From an uncultured Bacilli bacterium (GTDB taxonomy: Bacteria; Bacillota_I; Bacilli_A; RF39; UBA660): 64,000 bases of DNA. Below the pieces are notes generated by a model. It worked only from the letters and a program-made list of their open reading frames with translations. It did not search any database and had not been told where the DNA came from. Position numbers and translations under genes: made by a program. This document shows positions 23,640 through 32,982 of this stretch, piece after piece (position 1 is the stretch's first letter; every line of letters begins with the position of its first letter). Location of the stretch: NCBI GenBank assembly GCA_934096805.1, contig CAKOMW010000001.1, positions 186,001-250,000 on the forward strand, read 5' to 3'.

Positions 23640-24411
23640 AGTTTTTGGTGTTTGTTTTGATGATTGCAAGAAAATATATTATTTTTTACCGAATGGTAAT
23701 GACTTAAAGAAAAATGATTTTGTTATTGCTAATACTGAAAAAGGAAAACGTTTTGGGGTTGTTTCTACTGATAAGATATGTATTCATAAGACTAGTGTTT
23801 CTTTTGAACCTGGAAAGATTATTAGGATTGCTACTAATCGTGATATTAAAACTAATGAGAAAAACATTAGAGATGCTCAAGCTGCGATTAATAAGGCTAA
23901 TGGTTTTATTAAGCAGTTTAATCTTGATATGAAGATATTGGATGCTCATTTTAATTTTGATCGTTCACAATTGTTAATTAATTTTTTAGCAGATGCAAGG
24001 GTTGATTTTAGAGAATTAGCGAGAAAGCTTGCTTATGTTTATAAAACTCGAATTGAACTTAGACAGATTGGGGTTAGAGATAAGGCAAAATCTATTGGAG
24101 GTTATGGTCCGTGTGGAAGAAAATTGTGTTGTGCTTCTTTTTTGAATGATATAAATAGTGTTTCTATTAATATGGCAAAGAATCAAAATCTTGCTCTTAA
24201 TCCTCAAAAAATTAATGGTACCTGTGGTAGGCTTATGTGCTGTTTAGGTTATGAAAATGATTTATATAATGAATATAAAAGTGATTTACCTAAAGTTGGT
24301 GAGACTGTTACTACTTCATCTGGTGTTGGTAAAGTTATTTATGTTGATATTTTTGAAAAAATGTATAAGGTCGAACTTGAAGATGGAAAAATTGTGGAAG
24401 TGATGAAATGA
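23632..24411 (+). CDS. ricT: RicT (YaaT), PSP1-domain protein
   Basis: 259 aa. The PSP1 domain has the cysteine-rich signature GPCGRKLCCASFL and a second set in GTCGRLMCCLGYE. In Bacillus, RicT forms a complex with RicA and RicF that binds Fe-S clusters, promotes RNase Y-dependent mRNA maturation and favours phosphorylation of Spo0A and ComK production. A ComK-family gene is encoded nearby, though a functional link is inference. The ATG at 23632 has GGAG nine bases upstream. It overlaps holB and, by 4 nt, pth. Confidence 0.94.
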   Translation: MIEVFGVCFDDCKKIYYFLPNGNDLKKNDFVIANTEKGKRFGVVSTDKICIHKTSVSFEPGKIIRIATNRDIKTNEKNIRDAQAAINKANGFIKQFNLDMKILDAHFNFDRSQLLINFLADARVDFRELARKLAYVYKTRIELRQIGVRDKAKSIGGYGPCGRKLCCASFLNDINSVSINMAKNQNLALNPQKINGTCGRLMCCLGYENDLYNEYKSDLPKVGETVTTSSGVGKVIYVDIFEKMYKVELEDGKIVEVMK

Positions 24412-24962
24412 AATTGATAGTTGGAATTGGAAATCCTGATAAAAAATATAATCTTACTAGACATAATATTGGTTTTAGCATTTTGGATTATTATGCTAAA
24501 TTTCACAATGTTAGTATTGATAAAAAAAAGTTTAATGGTTTATATACTGATTTTTTGGTTGATGGGGAAAAAGTGTTATTGCTAAAACCTCTTTCTTATG
24601 TTAATTTGTCGGGTACTGTTGTAAAGTCCTATGTTGATTATTTTAATATAGATATTTCTGATGTTTTAGTTATTAGTGATGATTTAGATATGGAATTTGG
24701 TAGAATTCGTCTTAGATTGTCTGGATCGTCTGGTGGTCATAATGGTCTTAAAAATATTGAAAATTGTTTAGGAACAAAAAATTATAAGCGCTTGAAGTTT
24801 GGAATATCGAATGATAAAGGTATGGATACAAAAGATTATGTTCTTGGAAAGATTTCAAAGTCTGAATTAGAAGTGTTTAATTCTTTGTTACCACTTACAG
24901 TGGATATTTTAGATGATTTTTTGAGGATTGATTTTATTAATTTAATGAATAAATATAATTAG
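24408..24962 (+). CDS. pth: Peptidyl-tRNA hydrolase
   Basis: 184 aa, normal size. It releases peptides from stalled peptidyl-tRNA. Motifs: GIGNPDKKYNLTRHNIGF (catalytic His in TRHN), KPLSYVNLSG (Asn ligand), SDDLDMEFGRIRLRLSGSSGGHNGLKNI with the catalytic Asp and the GHNG loop. In Bacillus it is SpoVC, essential and linked to sporulation. ATGA overlap with ricT, and mfd follows, exactly as in Bacillus. Confidence 0.96.
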   Translation: MKLIVGIGNPDKKYNLTRHNIGFSILDYYAKFHNVSIDKKKFNGLYTDFLVDGEKVLLLKPLSYVNLSGTVVKSYVDYFNIDISDVLVISDDLDMEFGRIRLRLSGSSGGHNGLKNIENCLGTKNYKRLKFGISNDKGMDTKDYVLGKISKSELEVFNSLLPLTVDILDDFLRIDFINLMNKYN

Positions 24963-24976
24963 AGGAGGATGGTACA

Positions 24977-27900
24977 GTGAATCTTTTAGAAAGAATTACA
25001 TCTTTTTCTTATAAAAATAACATTAGTCTATTTGATTTGACTAATGAATTTTTTGCGTTAACGATTAATAATTTTTTTAATAAAAATGATGATGGAATTT
25101 TGATTGTTGTTCCTAGTTTATTTGAAGCAAAAAAAATTTATAATACTATTCTTAGATATAATGATGATTGTGTTTTATTTGAGTCAGATAATTTGTCTTT
25201 TATAAATGCTGATGCTGTTAGTCCTATTTTGAGGACTGAAAGATTTAGTGTTTTGAATTCTCTTTTGATTAATAATAAAAAAATAGTTGTTACAGATTTG
25301 GTTGGTTATTTGAAATATTTGCCTACTATTGATGAATATAAAAAACAAATTATTAGTATTTCTGTTGAATCTTCAATTTCAATGTCTCTACTTATTTCTA
25401 AATTAGTTGATTTGGGATATTCTAGAGAAGAATTGGTTGTAAAAATGGGAGATTTTGCTGTTAGAGGTTATATATTGGATGTATTTTTGATTGATAGTGA
25501 ATTTCCTATTAGAATAGAGTTTTTTGGTGATGAAGTTGAGTCAATTAGATATTTTAATCCGGATAATCAACGTTCTGTCTCTAGTGTCTCATTTATTGAT
25601 ATTTATCCTTTTAATATTGATGATTATGATATTAATCAAAATATAAGCTCTTATATGGGTAACTGTTTTACTGTATTTAAGGATTATAATCAAATTAATG
25701 TTGCTTACAAAAATATGCTTGAAGAAATGACGTTATATAATAATGGTGTTTGTAAATTTTGTGATTTTAATTCTTTAAAACCTTCTAATGTACTTTTTTA
25801 CAATGATTTTGATAGATATTCAATTAATTCTAATTTTTTTTCTTTTGGTGTTTCTGTACTTGATTATAATGGTACTAAAATTGAGGACTTGGTTAGATAT
25901 GTTAAAAATTGCGTGACTAATGGAAAAACTGTTATTGTTTGTTTACCTAATGATAAAAAGTTGGATGATTTATTTGACTTTGATTATGTTTTATCTGATT
26001 TTTCTAACGTTTTTGAGAATAAAGTTAATGTTATTAATTTTTCTTTGGGAGAAGGTTTTTTAATTAACAATTATGTTTTTATTGGAGAAAAGGAATTATT
26101 TAATAAAGTTACAGTAAAGAAAAAGAATGTTAAATTTAAGTATTCTAAGAGGATAAGTGACATTTCAAAACTAAGTATTGGTGATTATGTAGTTCATGAA
26201 GCTTGTGGAATAGGTATTTATAATGGAATTAAGGTTATTAAAAAGAATGGTGTATTGGGAGATTATATTGAAATTCTTTATGCAAAAGGAGATAAATTAT
26301 TTATACCTGTTTCTAAAATTGAACTTATTAGTAAGTTTTCTAGTAAAGAAGGTTATGTTCCTAAGGTAAATTCTTTGAATAGTAATGCATGGGAAAAGGC
26401 TAAAAAAAGAGTTAGTCAAAAGATAAGATATGAAGCTGAAAGGCTTCTTAGGGTTCAAGCTGAGCGTAAAATGAAAAAGGGTTTTTCTTTTGCTAAGGAT
26501 AACGAGCTTTCGACGATGTTTGAAAATGAATTTATGTATGAGCCTACTGACGACCAACTTAGGGCGATTTCGGAAATAAAAATGGATATGGAAAGTGACG
26601 TTCCAATGGATAGATTGCTTTGTGGCGATGTTGGATATGGAAAGACTGAGGTTGCTTTTAGGGCTATGTTTAAAGCAGTTTTAAGTAATAAGCAAGTTAT
26701 GTATCTTTGTCCTACGACTCTTTTGTCTAGACAACAGTATTTGAGTGCTATTGATAGGTTTAAAAATTATCCTGTTAAAATAGAACTTTTGAATAGGTTT
26801 GTGTCTTCTTCTAAAGCTAAAAAGATAATTGATGATTTTAATAATGGAAATATTGACATTTTATTTGGTACTCATAGAATTCTTAGTGATGATGTAAAAC
26901 CTAAGGATTTGGGTCTTTTAGTTATTGATGAGGAACAACGTTTTGGAGTTTTGCATAAAGAAAAGATAAAAGAATATAAGAGTAATATTGATGTTTTAAC
27001 ACTTACTGCTACTCCTATTCCAAGAACTTTACAGATGACTATTTTTGGACTTAAGGATTTATCTTTAATTGAAACTCCGCCTAAAGATAGACATGCTGTT
27101 CAGACATATGTTATGGCGTTTGATAGGAATGTAGTTAGAGATATTATTTATAAAGAATTGTCTCGTGAAGGTCAAGTGTTTATCTTGTATAATAGGGTTG
27201 AAGATATTGAATCAAAAGTTAATGAAATAGAAAGGCTTGTTCCAGATGCAAGGGTTGTTTTTGCACATGGGAAAATGTCGAAGTTAGATTTGGAAAATAC
27301 TATGAATGATTTTGTTCTTCATAAGTATGATGTATTGTTGTGTACGACTATTATTGAAACTGGTGTTGATATTCCAAATGTAAATACTCTTATTGTTTAT
27401 AATTCTGATTGGTTTGGCCTTAGTCAGCTTTATCAAATAAGGGGAAGAGTGGGCCGAAGTGATAGGATTGCTTATGCTTATTTGATGTATGAAAAGAATA
27501 AAATTTTAACTGAAAATTCTATGAAAAGACTTCAGGTTCTTAAGGATTTTACTGAGCTTGGTAGTGGCTTTACAATTGCTGCGAGGGATTTATCTATAAG
27601 GGGTTCTGGTGATATTTTAGGTAGTGAACAGGCTGGTTATATTGATTCTGTTGGTATTGATTTATATATGAAGATGCTTAATGATGAAATTTTAAAATTG
27701 AAAGGCATAGATGTTCCTGATGAGGACGAAAAAGTTGCTAGTAATGTTTTAGTTAATAATCATATTTCTGATGGTTATGCTTTGGAAGATGATTTAAAAA
27801 TAGAAATTCATAAGCTTATTAATAGTATTGATTCATGTGAAAAGTATGATGCTGTTTATGGTGAACTTATGGATAGATTTGGTAAGCTTAGTGATGAAAT

Positions 27901-28171
27901 GATCTTATATATGAATAAGGTATTATTTGAAAACTCTAGCAAGAAGCTTGGCATTACTAAAATCATTGAGGATAGTTTGAGTATTTTAGTTGTGTTTAGT
28001 AATATAAAGTCTGATGCTATTAATTATGAGGATTTGATTGTTAAGGCACTTTCTATTAGCAATAGATTTATCTTTTCTTATAAAGATGGTTGCTTGCATA
28101 TTAAAATTTTGAAAAAGAGCGGAATTGATCATCCAATAGTTTTATTTAATAGATTATTTAAAGAAATGTAG
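24977..28171 (+). CDS. mfd: Transcription-repair coupling factor Mfd
   Basis: 1064 aa, shorter than B. subtilis Mfd (~1177). The N-terminal UvrB-like module is reduced. The RNA polymerase interaction domain is recognisable (SIGDYVVHEACGIGIYNGI). Superfamily 2 helicase motifs are intact: GDVGYGKTEVA, DEEQRFGV, TATPIPRTL and the QIRGRVGRS motif VI. The C-terminal TRCF domain is present. It pushes stalled RNA polymerase off lesions and recruits UvrA. Start GTG at 24977 with AGGAGG upstream, 14 nt after pth. Confidence 0.96.
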   Translation: MNLLERITSFSYKNNISLFDLTNEFFALTINNFFNKNDDGILIVVPSLFEAKKIYNTILRYNDDCVLFESDNLSFINADAVSPILRTERFSVLNSLLINNKKIVVTDLVGYLKYLPTIDEYKKQIISISVESSISMSLLISKLVDLGYSREELVVKMGDFAVRGYILDVFLIDSEFPIRIEFFGDEVESIRYFNPDNQRSVSSVSFIDIYPFNIDDYDINQNISSYMGNCFTVFKDYNQINVAYKNMLEEMTLYNNGVCKFCDFNSLKPSNVLFYNDFDRYSINSNFFSFGVSVLDYNGTKIEDLVRYVKNCVTNGKTVIVCLPNDKKLDDLFDFDYVLSDFSNVFENKVNVINFSLGEGFLINNYVFIGEKELFNKVTVKKKNVKFKYSKRISDISKLSIGDYVVHEACGIGIYNGIKVIKKNGVLGDYIEILYAKGDKLFIPVSKIELISKFSSKEGYVPKVNSLNSNAWEKAKKRVSQKIRYEAERLLRVQAERKMKKGFSFAKDNELSTMFENEFMYEPTDDQLRAISEIKMDMESDVPMDRLLCGDVGYGKTEVAFRAMFKAVLSNKQVMYLCPTTLLSRQQYLSAIDRFKNYPVKIELLNRFVSSSKAKKIIDDFNNGNIDILFGTHRILSDDVKPKDLGLLVIDEEQRFGVLHKEKIKEYKSNIDVLTLTATPIPRTLQMTIFGLKDLSLIETPPKDRHAVQTYVMAFDRNVVRDIIYKELSREGQVFILYNRVEDIESKVNEIERLVPDARVVFAHGKMSKLDLENTMNDFVLHKYDVLLCTTIIETGVDIPNVNTLIVYNSDWFGLSQLYQIRGRVGRSDRIAYAYLMYEKNKILTENSMKRLQVLKDFTELGSGFTIAARDLSIRGSGDILGSEQAGYIDSVGIDLYMKMLNDEILKLKGIDVPDEDEKVASNVLVNNHISDGYALEDDLKIEIHKLINSIDSCEKYDAVYGELMDRFGKLSDEMILYMNKVLFENSSKKLGITKIIEDSLSILVVFSNIKSDAINYEDLIVKALSISNRFIFSYKDGCLHIKILKKSGIDHPIVLFNRLFKEM

Positions 28172-28190
28172 CTTTTAGCTATGTTTTTTT
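28166..28190 (+). terminator. Terminator after mfd
   Basis: ATGTAGC/GCTATGT (two G-U pairs) with a 5-nt loop, spanning the mfd stop codon, followed by T7. Confidence 0.55.
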
Positions 28191-28243
28191 ATGAATATTT
28201 TTCTTTATTTTAGGAAAAATAATTATGAAAGAGAGGAATTTTA

Positions 28244-28774
28244 ATGAAAACTACGGGTGTTGTTAGAAGAATAGATGATTTGGGAAGAATAGTTATTCCT
28301 AAGGAAATTAGAAAAAGTTTAAGAATTAAAGATGGTGAATCTTTGGAAATATTTTTGGATAATGGGAATATAATTTTAAAGAGATATTCTGATTTTGATA
28401 GTTTTAAAACTTTTTGTGAAATGTATGTTGAAAGTATTTGTAATTCAACTTTGAGTAATGTTTTGATTGTTGATAGAAATGTAGTAATAGCAGGAGCGGG
28501 TGGTTTAAAAAAGGACTATATTGATTTAAGTATTTCTTCTTTTCTTGATAAGGCTATTAAGGATAGAATGAATTTGGTTTCTTTTGATAGGGTAAAAGTT
28601 AGTATTGTTGATTCAAGAATTGATTTTATTAGTTATGTTATATCTCCGATAATTGTTAATGGTGATGCAATTGGAGCAGTTGTTGTTTTTTCTAATGATT
28701 CTGAATTAGATGTTGTTGATGAGAGAATTTGTGTTTCTTCTGCTATGTTTTTGAGCAAATATGTTGAATTATAA
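28244..28774 (+). CDS. spoVT: Stage V sporulation protein T, AbrB-type regulator
   Basis: 176 aa. The N-terminal swapped-hairpin AbrB domain reads MKTTGVVRRIDDLGRIVIPKEIRKSLRI, almost the family consensus. The C-terminal ~120 residues are a GAF-like domain, as in Bacillus SpoVT (~178 aa). It modulates sigma-G-dependent genes in the forespore. Placed after mfd as in Bacillus. Ribosome site GAGAGGAA. Confidence 0.95.
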   Translation: MKTTGVVRRIDDLGRIVIPKEIRKSLRIKDGESLEIFLDNGNIILKRYSDFDSFKTFCEMYVESICNSTLSNVLIVDRNVVIAGAGGLKKDYIDLSISSFLDKAIKDRMNLVSFDRVKVSIVDSRIDFISYVISPIIVNGDAIGAVVVFSNDSELDVVDERICVSSAMFLSKYVEL

Positions 28775-28786
28775 TATTAGTTATGC

Positions 28787-28792
28787 TATAAT
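28787..28792 (+). promoter_or_regulatory. -10 element of the metG T-box transcript
   Basis: TGCTATAAT, an extended -10, just upstream of the T-box leader, with a start expected near 28799. Confidence 0.5.
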
Positions 28793-28798
28793 TTTGAT

Positions 28799-29000
28799 TG
28801 TAAATGTATTGATGAAAAGTTAGAACAATTTTTTAATTATAGAGAATTTGTGGTTGGTGGAAACAAATATTAAGAGTTGTTTGGTATGATTTTCTGAACT
28901 GGATATCCCGCGTAACTGCGTTATAGGAATGAGTTTGTATATTTTATACATAATTAAGGTGGTACCACGGAATATTTCGTCCTTAGAAATATTTCGTTTT
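28799..29000 (+). promoter_or_regulatory. T-box riboswitch upstream of metG
   Basis: Leader of about 200 nt ending in the conserved T-box sequence AAGGTGGTACCACGG (28956-28970). The intrinsic terminator is an 11-bp stem, 28968-28978 with 28986-28996, followed by T7. An ATG at 28886-28888 in the stem I region is a candidate Met specifier codon. Uncharged tRNA binding would favour the antiterminator and read-through into metG. T-box identity is certain; the exact stem I pairing was not worked out. Confidence 0.9.
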
Positions 29001-29022
29001 TTTAATTTAGGAGGTTATATTT

Positions 29023-30555
29023 ATGAAAGAAAAGTTTTATATTAGTACTGCAATAGCTTATACTTCTGGAAAACCTCATATTGGTAATACATATGAAGTT
29101 GTTTTGGCTGATGTTATTGCTAGGTATAAGAGGTTTCAAGGTTATGATGTTTATTTTCAGACTGGTACAGATGAGCATGGACAAAAAATAGAGCAGAAGG
29201 CACATGATGCTGGTGTTACTTGCAAGGAATTTGTAGATGATGTTGCGTCAGAAATAAAGAATATATGGGATGTAATGAATACTAGTTATGATAGGTTTGT
29301 TAGGACCACTTCAGATGTTCATGTAGAAAAGGTTCAAAAAATATTTGAGAAGTTATATGAAAAGGGTGATATATATAAAGGCGAATATAAGGGTCTTTAT
29401 TGTACTCCTTGTGAATCTTTTTGGACTGAGACACAGCTTGTTGATGGAAAATGTCCTGATTGTGGTAGAGAAGTTACAGAAACTAGTGAAGAATCATATT
29501 TCTTTAGAATGAGTAATTATGCTTCATGGTTGGAAAATTATATATTGGAGCATCCTCATTTTATTCAGCCGGAGTCTAGAAAAAATGAAATGATTAATAA
29601 TTTTATAAAACCTGGTCTTGAGGATTTGTGTGTTTCTCGTTCTTCTTTTAAATGGGGTATTCCTGTTTCTTTTGATGATAATCACGTTATTTATGTTTGG
29701 ATTGATGCCCTTACTAATTATATTACGTTTTTAGGTTATAATCCTGATGGTGAATCTAGTGATGAATTTAAAAAATATTGGCCTTGTGATATTCATTTAA
29801 TTGGTAAGGATATTTTGCGTTTTCATACTATTTATTGGCCTATCATATTGAAAGCACTTGATTTAGAACTTCCAAAACAAATATTTGGTCATCCATGGAT
29901 GTTGTTTGGCAATGATAAAATGAGTAAGAGTAAAGGTAATATTGTTTATGCTGATGATTTGGTTAATGAATTTGGTGTTGATGCTATTAGATATTACATG
30001 GTTCATGAAATGCCATTTGCTTCTGATGGGACTTTTACTAGAGATCTGCTTATTGATAGTATTAATGCTAATCTTGCAAATGTTTTGGGAAATTTAGTTA
30101 ATAGAACTATTGGAATGATTAATAAATACTTTGATGGTATAGTTTGTAATAAGGATGTTTTGCTTGATGAGGATAGAGATTTGATTGATTTGGTGTTGTC
30201 AATTAAGAATATTGTTGATGATAAAATGAATAATTTACGTGTTGCTGATTCACTAGATGCAATATTTGATATTTTTAGAAGATGTAACAAATATATTGAT
30301 GAAACTATGCCATGGATGCTTGCAAAGGATGAAGCTAATAGTGATAGGCTTTCTACTGTTTTGTATAATTTAATTGAGTCTATTAGATTTGGTGCAGTTT
30401 TGTTGCAACCTTTTATGCCTGATACTAGTAAGAATATATTGGATCAGATTAATACTGATATTTGTTCTTTTGATAGTTTAGATAAATTTGGTTATTATAA
30501 ATCTAATACTAGGTTGAATGAAAGTTTTGTTCTTTTTAAAAGAATTGATAAATAA
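29023..30555 (+). CDS. metG: Methionyl-tRNA synthetase (short form without C-terminal tRNA-binding domain)
   Basis: 510 aa class Ia synthetase. It has the HIGH-type motif PHIGN, the four-cysteine zinc insertion (CTPCESFW...CPDCG) and KMSKSKGN. The anticodon-binding helical domain ends near residue 505. Bacillus MetS (~664 aa) has a C-terminal EMAP/Trbp111-like dimerisation domain; it is absent here. Expression is controlled by the T-box leader. Good ribosome site (AGGAGG). Confidence 0.97.
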   Translation: MKEKFYISTAIAYTSGKPHIGNTYEVVLADVIARYKRFQGYDVYFQTGTDEHGQKIEQKAHDAGVTCKEFVDDVASEIKNIWDVMNTSYDRFVRTTSDVHVEKVQKIFEKLYEKGDIYKGEYKGLYCTPCESFWTETQLVDGKCPDCGREVTETSEESYFFRMSNYASWLENYILEHPHFIQPESRKNEMINNFIKPGLEDLCVSRSSFKWGIPVSFDDNHVIYVWIDALTNYITFLGYNPDGESSDEFKKYWPCDIHLIGKDILRFHTIYWPIILKALDLELPKQIFGHPWMLFGNDKMSKSKGNIVYADDLVNEFGVDAIRYYMVHEMPFASDGTFTRDLLIDSINANLANVLGNLVNRTIGMINKYFDGIVCNKDVLLDEDRDLIDLVLSIKNIVDDKMNNLRVADSLDAIFDIFRRCNKYIDETMPWMLAKDEANSDRLSTVLYNLIESIRFGAVLLQPFMPDTSKNILDQINTDICSFDSLDKFGYYKSNTRLNESFVLFKRIDK

Positions 30556-30560
30556 TGTGT

Positions 30561-30600
30561 AAAAAGAGAGTGTCAAATGATTAGAAATTCTCTTTTTTTT
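30561..30600 (+). terminator. Terminator after metG
   Basis: AAAAAGAGA (30561-30569) pairs with TCTCTTTTT (30589-30597); the loop is long (19 nt) but a T8 tail follows. Confidence 0.55.
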
Positions 30601-30670
30601 GTTGGTTTTTGTCGTTTTGTGTTTTATAATTTAATTGTAGTAGAAAATAACAGATAAAAAGGAGATAATT

Positions 30671-30835
30671 ATGATAGCAGAAATTTTAAAGAAGTATGCA
30701 GTAATTATGTGTGTTGTTTTTATACTAGTAATGGTTTATTTGACTAGTGTGCGTGCGCCTATAGATGTGTTTTATTTTTTGGCAATGCTTTTGGGCGTAT
30801 ATGTTTTTGCAAAAGATATAGATATAGATGCGTAA
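30671..30835 (+). CDS. Small two-span membrane protein, unknown function
   Basis: 54 aa, beginning MIAEILKKYAVIMCVVFILV and ending AKDIDIDA. It has two hydrophobic helices (about residues 9-24 and 33-47) separated by TSVRAPID. I do not recognise the family. Evidence that it is real: a strong ribosome site (AAGGAG), a promoter TTGGTT-17-TATAAT 42 nt upstream (-10 near 30624-30629), and its own terminator directly at the stop. It is therefore a single-gene unit between metG and tatD. Confidence 0.7.
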   Translation: MIAEILKKYAVIMCVVFILVMVYLTSVRAPIDVFYFLAMLLGVYVFAKDIDIDA

Positions 30836-30848
30836 GCGTCTTTTTTTT
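30826..30848 (+). terminator. Terminator of the small membrane gene
   Basis: GATGC-GTAA-GCGTC hairpin containing the stop codon, then T8. The tatD extended -10 (TTGGTATAAT, 30847-30856) begins inside the T run. Confidence 0.75.
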
Positions 30849-30875
30849 GGTATAATTTTATGGGAGGTAATTGTT

Positions 30876-31634
30876 ATGTTTGATACGCATTTGCATTTAG
30901 TTAATGAGGGATATTCTGATTTGGATAAGATTATAAATGATGCGAAGGATGCTGGTGTTTTGTATTTAATACTTGGTGGTTGTTCTAAAAGTGATAATAT
31001 TTCTAGCATAGAGCTTTGTAAAAATTATAATAATTTATTTTTAACTCTTGGGTATCATCCAAGTGAAGTAGATGATTTGATGGATAACGATTTGTTGTTG
31101 CTTGAAAAGCAAATTATTGATAATAAAGATAAAGTTGTTGGAATTGGGGAAATTGGTCTTGATTATCATTATGGCAAAGATAATAGGAATTTACAAATAG
31201 AACTTTTTCAAAAACAAATACTTTTGGCAAAAAAATATGATTTACCGGTTGTTATTCATACTAGGGATGCGATTTCTGAAACTTATGATATATTAAAGGA
31301 TAGTGAGGTTAAGGGTGTTATACATTGCTTTTCTGGTAGTTTAGAAATGGCTAAAAAGTTTATTGAACTGGGGTTTTATTTAGGAATTGGTGGTGTTGTT
31401 ACTTTTTCTAATAGTAAGCTGGGAGATATTATAAAGGAAATTGACTTGTCACATATTGTTTTAGAAACAGATTCCCCTTATTTATCACCATTTAGGGGTA
31501 TGAAGAATGAACCTAAAAATATTAGGGTAATTGCAGAAAAAATTGCTGATTTAAAGGGGATTTCTGTTTTTGATGTAGAAAAAATTACCAGTGCTAATGC
31601 AATTAGTTTATTTGACTTAGAAACAAAAATATGA
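30876..31634 (+). CDS. tatD: TatD-family metal-dependent DNase
   Basis: 252 aa TIM-barrel hydrolase. Metal-binding motifs: FDTHLHL at the N-terminus, GEIGLDYHY, PVVIHTRDA, VIHCFSG and LETDSPYLSP. The family has 3'-5' exonuclease activity and is implicated in DNA repair. Start ATG at 30876 after GGGAGG. It follows metG, the Bacillus metS-yabD order. Confidence 0.95.
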   Translation: MFDTHLHLVNEGYSDLDKIINDAKDAGVLYLILGGCSKSDNISSIELCKNYNNLFLTLGYHPSEVDDLMDNDLLLLEKQIIDNKDKVVGIGEIGLDYHYGKDNRNLQIELFQKQILLAKKYDLPVVIHTRDAISETYDILKDSEVKGVIHCFSGSLEMAKKFIELGFYLGIGGVVTFSNSKLGDIIKEIDLSHIVLETDSPYLSPFRGMKNEPKNIRVIAEKIADLKGISVFDVEKITSANAISLFDLETKI

Positions 31635-31662
31635 TAGAATTTTGTTAGTTGAGGTGATTTTT

Positions 31663-32256
31663 TTGAATCATAAAAGAAGTAAAAAGTTTAAAGTACTAAT
31701 GTCTTTATTTTTTATATTTGGTTTAGGATTAATTTCTATTGGGAGTTGTCTTATATATACATTTAAAAAAGATGTTAATAGTATAAAAATAGAGAATGAT
31801 AATTCTGAGTTGCTTAAGTATTCTATTTTAAAGAATGGGCAGTCAGAATTGTTAGAGAAAGAGTTGAAGCCTGTTTTTTATAATTCTGTTGCTAATGCTG
31901 TTTTTAATTCTAAGAAGTATCCTACAAGTTTTAAAGCTAAGTTAGTTCATTATGGTCCTGATTGTGCTTCTTGTAGTGGTCGTCTTGGTTGTAATGGACA
32001 AAATGCAAAAAATGGGAATATTTATTATAATGATAAAGAGTATGGGAAAGTTAGAATTGTTGCAGCCTCTTCTATGTTTCCATGTGGCACTATATTAAAG
32101 ATGCATGTAAAGGCTTATAATAATATGTATGTTATTGTTCTTGATAGGGGTGTTGATTCGTCGATGGTTGATTTGCTTAAGGAAAGTCAAAGGTCTAAGT
32201 CTCCAGTTAGAACAGTTAATAATGTAGTATTCGACATTGTTCGATATGGATATTAA
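31663..32256 (+). CDS. Membrane-anchored 3D-domain (double-psi beta-barrel) protein, YabE position
   Basis: 197 aa from TTG (31663-31665) after GAGGTGAT. One N-terminal membrane segment (about residues 9-33) is followed by an extracytoplasmic part. The C-terminal ~100 residues resemble RlpA/3D domains: KAKLVHYGPDCASCSGRLGCNG, VRIVAASSMFPCGTILKM, and VIVLDRGVD. 3D domains often cleave or bind peptidoglycan. Four cysteines may form disulfides. In Bacillus the resuscitation-factor-like YabE lies here after tatD. The DUF348/G5 repeats of YabE are missing and the catalytic DxD pattern is not fully clear. Confidence 0.65.
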   Translation: MNHKRSKKFKVLMSLFFIFGLGLISIGSCLIYTFKKDVNSIKIENDNSELLKYSILKNGQSELLEKELKPVFYNSVANAVFNSKKYPTSFKAKLVHYGPDCASCSGRLGCNGQNAKNGNIYYNDKEYGKVRIVAASSMFPCGTILKMHVKAYNNMYVIVLDRGVDSSMVDLLKESQRSKSPVRTVNNVVFDIVRYGY

Positions 32257-32288
32257 ATCAATGGTTTTATAACTATTGATTTTTTTTG
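32255..32288 (+). terminator. Terminator after the 3D-domain gene
   Basis: AAATCAATGGT pairs with ACTATTGATTT (one G-U) across the stop region, then T run. Confidence 0.7.
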
Positions 32289-32317
32289 TAAAATTTATTA
32301 AAAATATTAAAAATATC

Positions 32318-32346
32318 TTGCAATCTTGTTCAAAATATATTATTAT
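32318..32346 (+). promoter_or_regulatory. Promoter of the tasA-like pair
   Basis: TTGCAA (32318-32323), 17-nt spacer, TATTAT (32341-32346), 27 nt before the first TasA-like gene. Confidence 0.5.
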
Positions 32347-32372
32347 GATTATAGTAAAGGAGGTTAAACATA

Positions 32373-32960
32373 ATGGAAGAAAATAATTCTAAGAAAATTT
32401 TATTGACAGTTTTAGGAGTTGCAATTTTAGTTGTTGCAGTGGTAGGTATTTCATTCGCTTTATTTACTATGAGTGGTGAAACTAAAGCAAATACTATTAC
32501 TTCTGGTTCAATAACAATGAGTTTCTCTGAAGTTACAAATGGAATAAGTATCACTGATGCTTTACCAATGGATGAAGCTACTGCTTTGACTACTTATGCA
32601 GATAAATACTTTGAATTTTCAGTTTCAACTACTGCTAATAATTTAAATGTTCCATACACTGTAACTGTTGAAAAAACTAAGGGTGATTTGACTGATGATC
32701 AAATAGGAATTAATCTTCAAGAAAAGAGTGGTAATGATTGGGTTAACAAAGTCACTAATAATACTAAGGTTAGTGGATTAACTGCTTATAATGGTTCTGC
32801 AACTGCTAAGCAATTATTAAAAGTTGATTCAAACACTGGCACTACTGCTGGTAAAACAGATACTTATAGATTAAGAATTTGGATTGATAAAGCACAAGAT
32901 TATAGTGCTGTACAAGGAAAATCTTATTCTTTAAGAGTTGATGTTTATGGTAATGTTTAA
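32373..32960 (+). CDS. TasA/camelysin-like secreted fibre protein 1
   Basis: 195 aa. It has a SipW-type signal peptide: positively charged start, hydrophobic VLGVAILVVAVVGISFALFTMSG, then ETKANTITSGSITMSF, the conserved first strand after cleavage in TasA/CalY (peptidase M73 camelysin) proteins. The mature part is a predicted beta sandwich ending SYSLRVDVYGNV. In Bacillus, TasA forms biofilm fibres and is matured by SipW. A matching SipW-type peptidase is encoded 1.6 kb downstream. Very strong ribosome site (AAAGGAGG). Codon use (Leu TTA, Phe TTC, ACT/ACA) differs from the T-rich neighbours and resembles highly expressed genes. Confidence 0.85.
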   Translation: MEENNSKKILLTVLGVAILVVAVVGISFALFTMSGETKANTITSGSITMSFSEVTNGISITDALPMDEATALTTYADKYFEFSVSTTANNLNVPYTVTVEKTKGDLTDDQIGINLQEKSGNDWVNKVTNNTKVSGLTAYNGSATAKQLLKVDSNTGTTAGKTDTYRLRIWIDKAQDYSAVQGKSYSLRVDVYGNV

Positions 32961-32982
32961 AATATGAAAGGAGTTAAATAAA

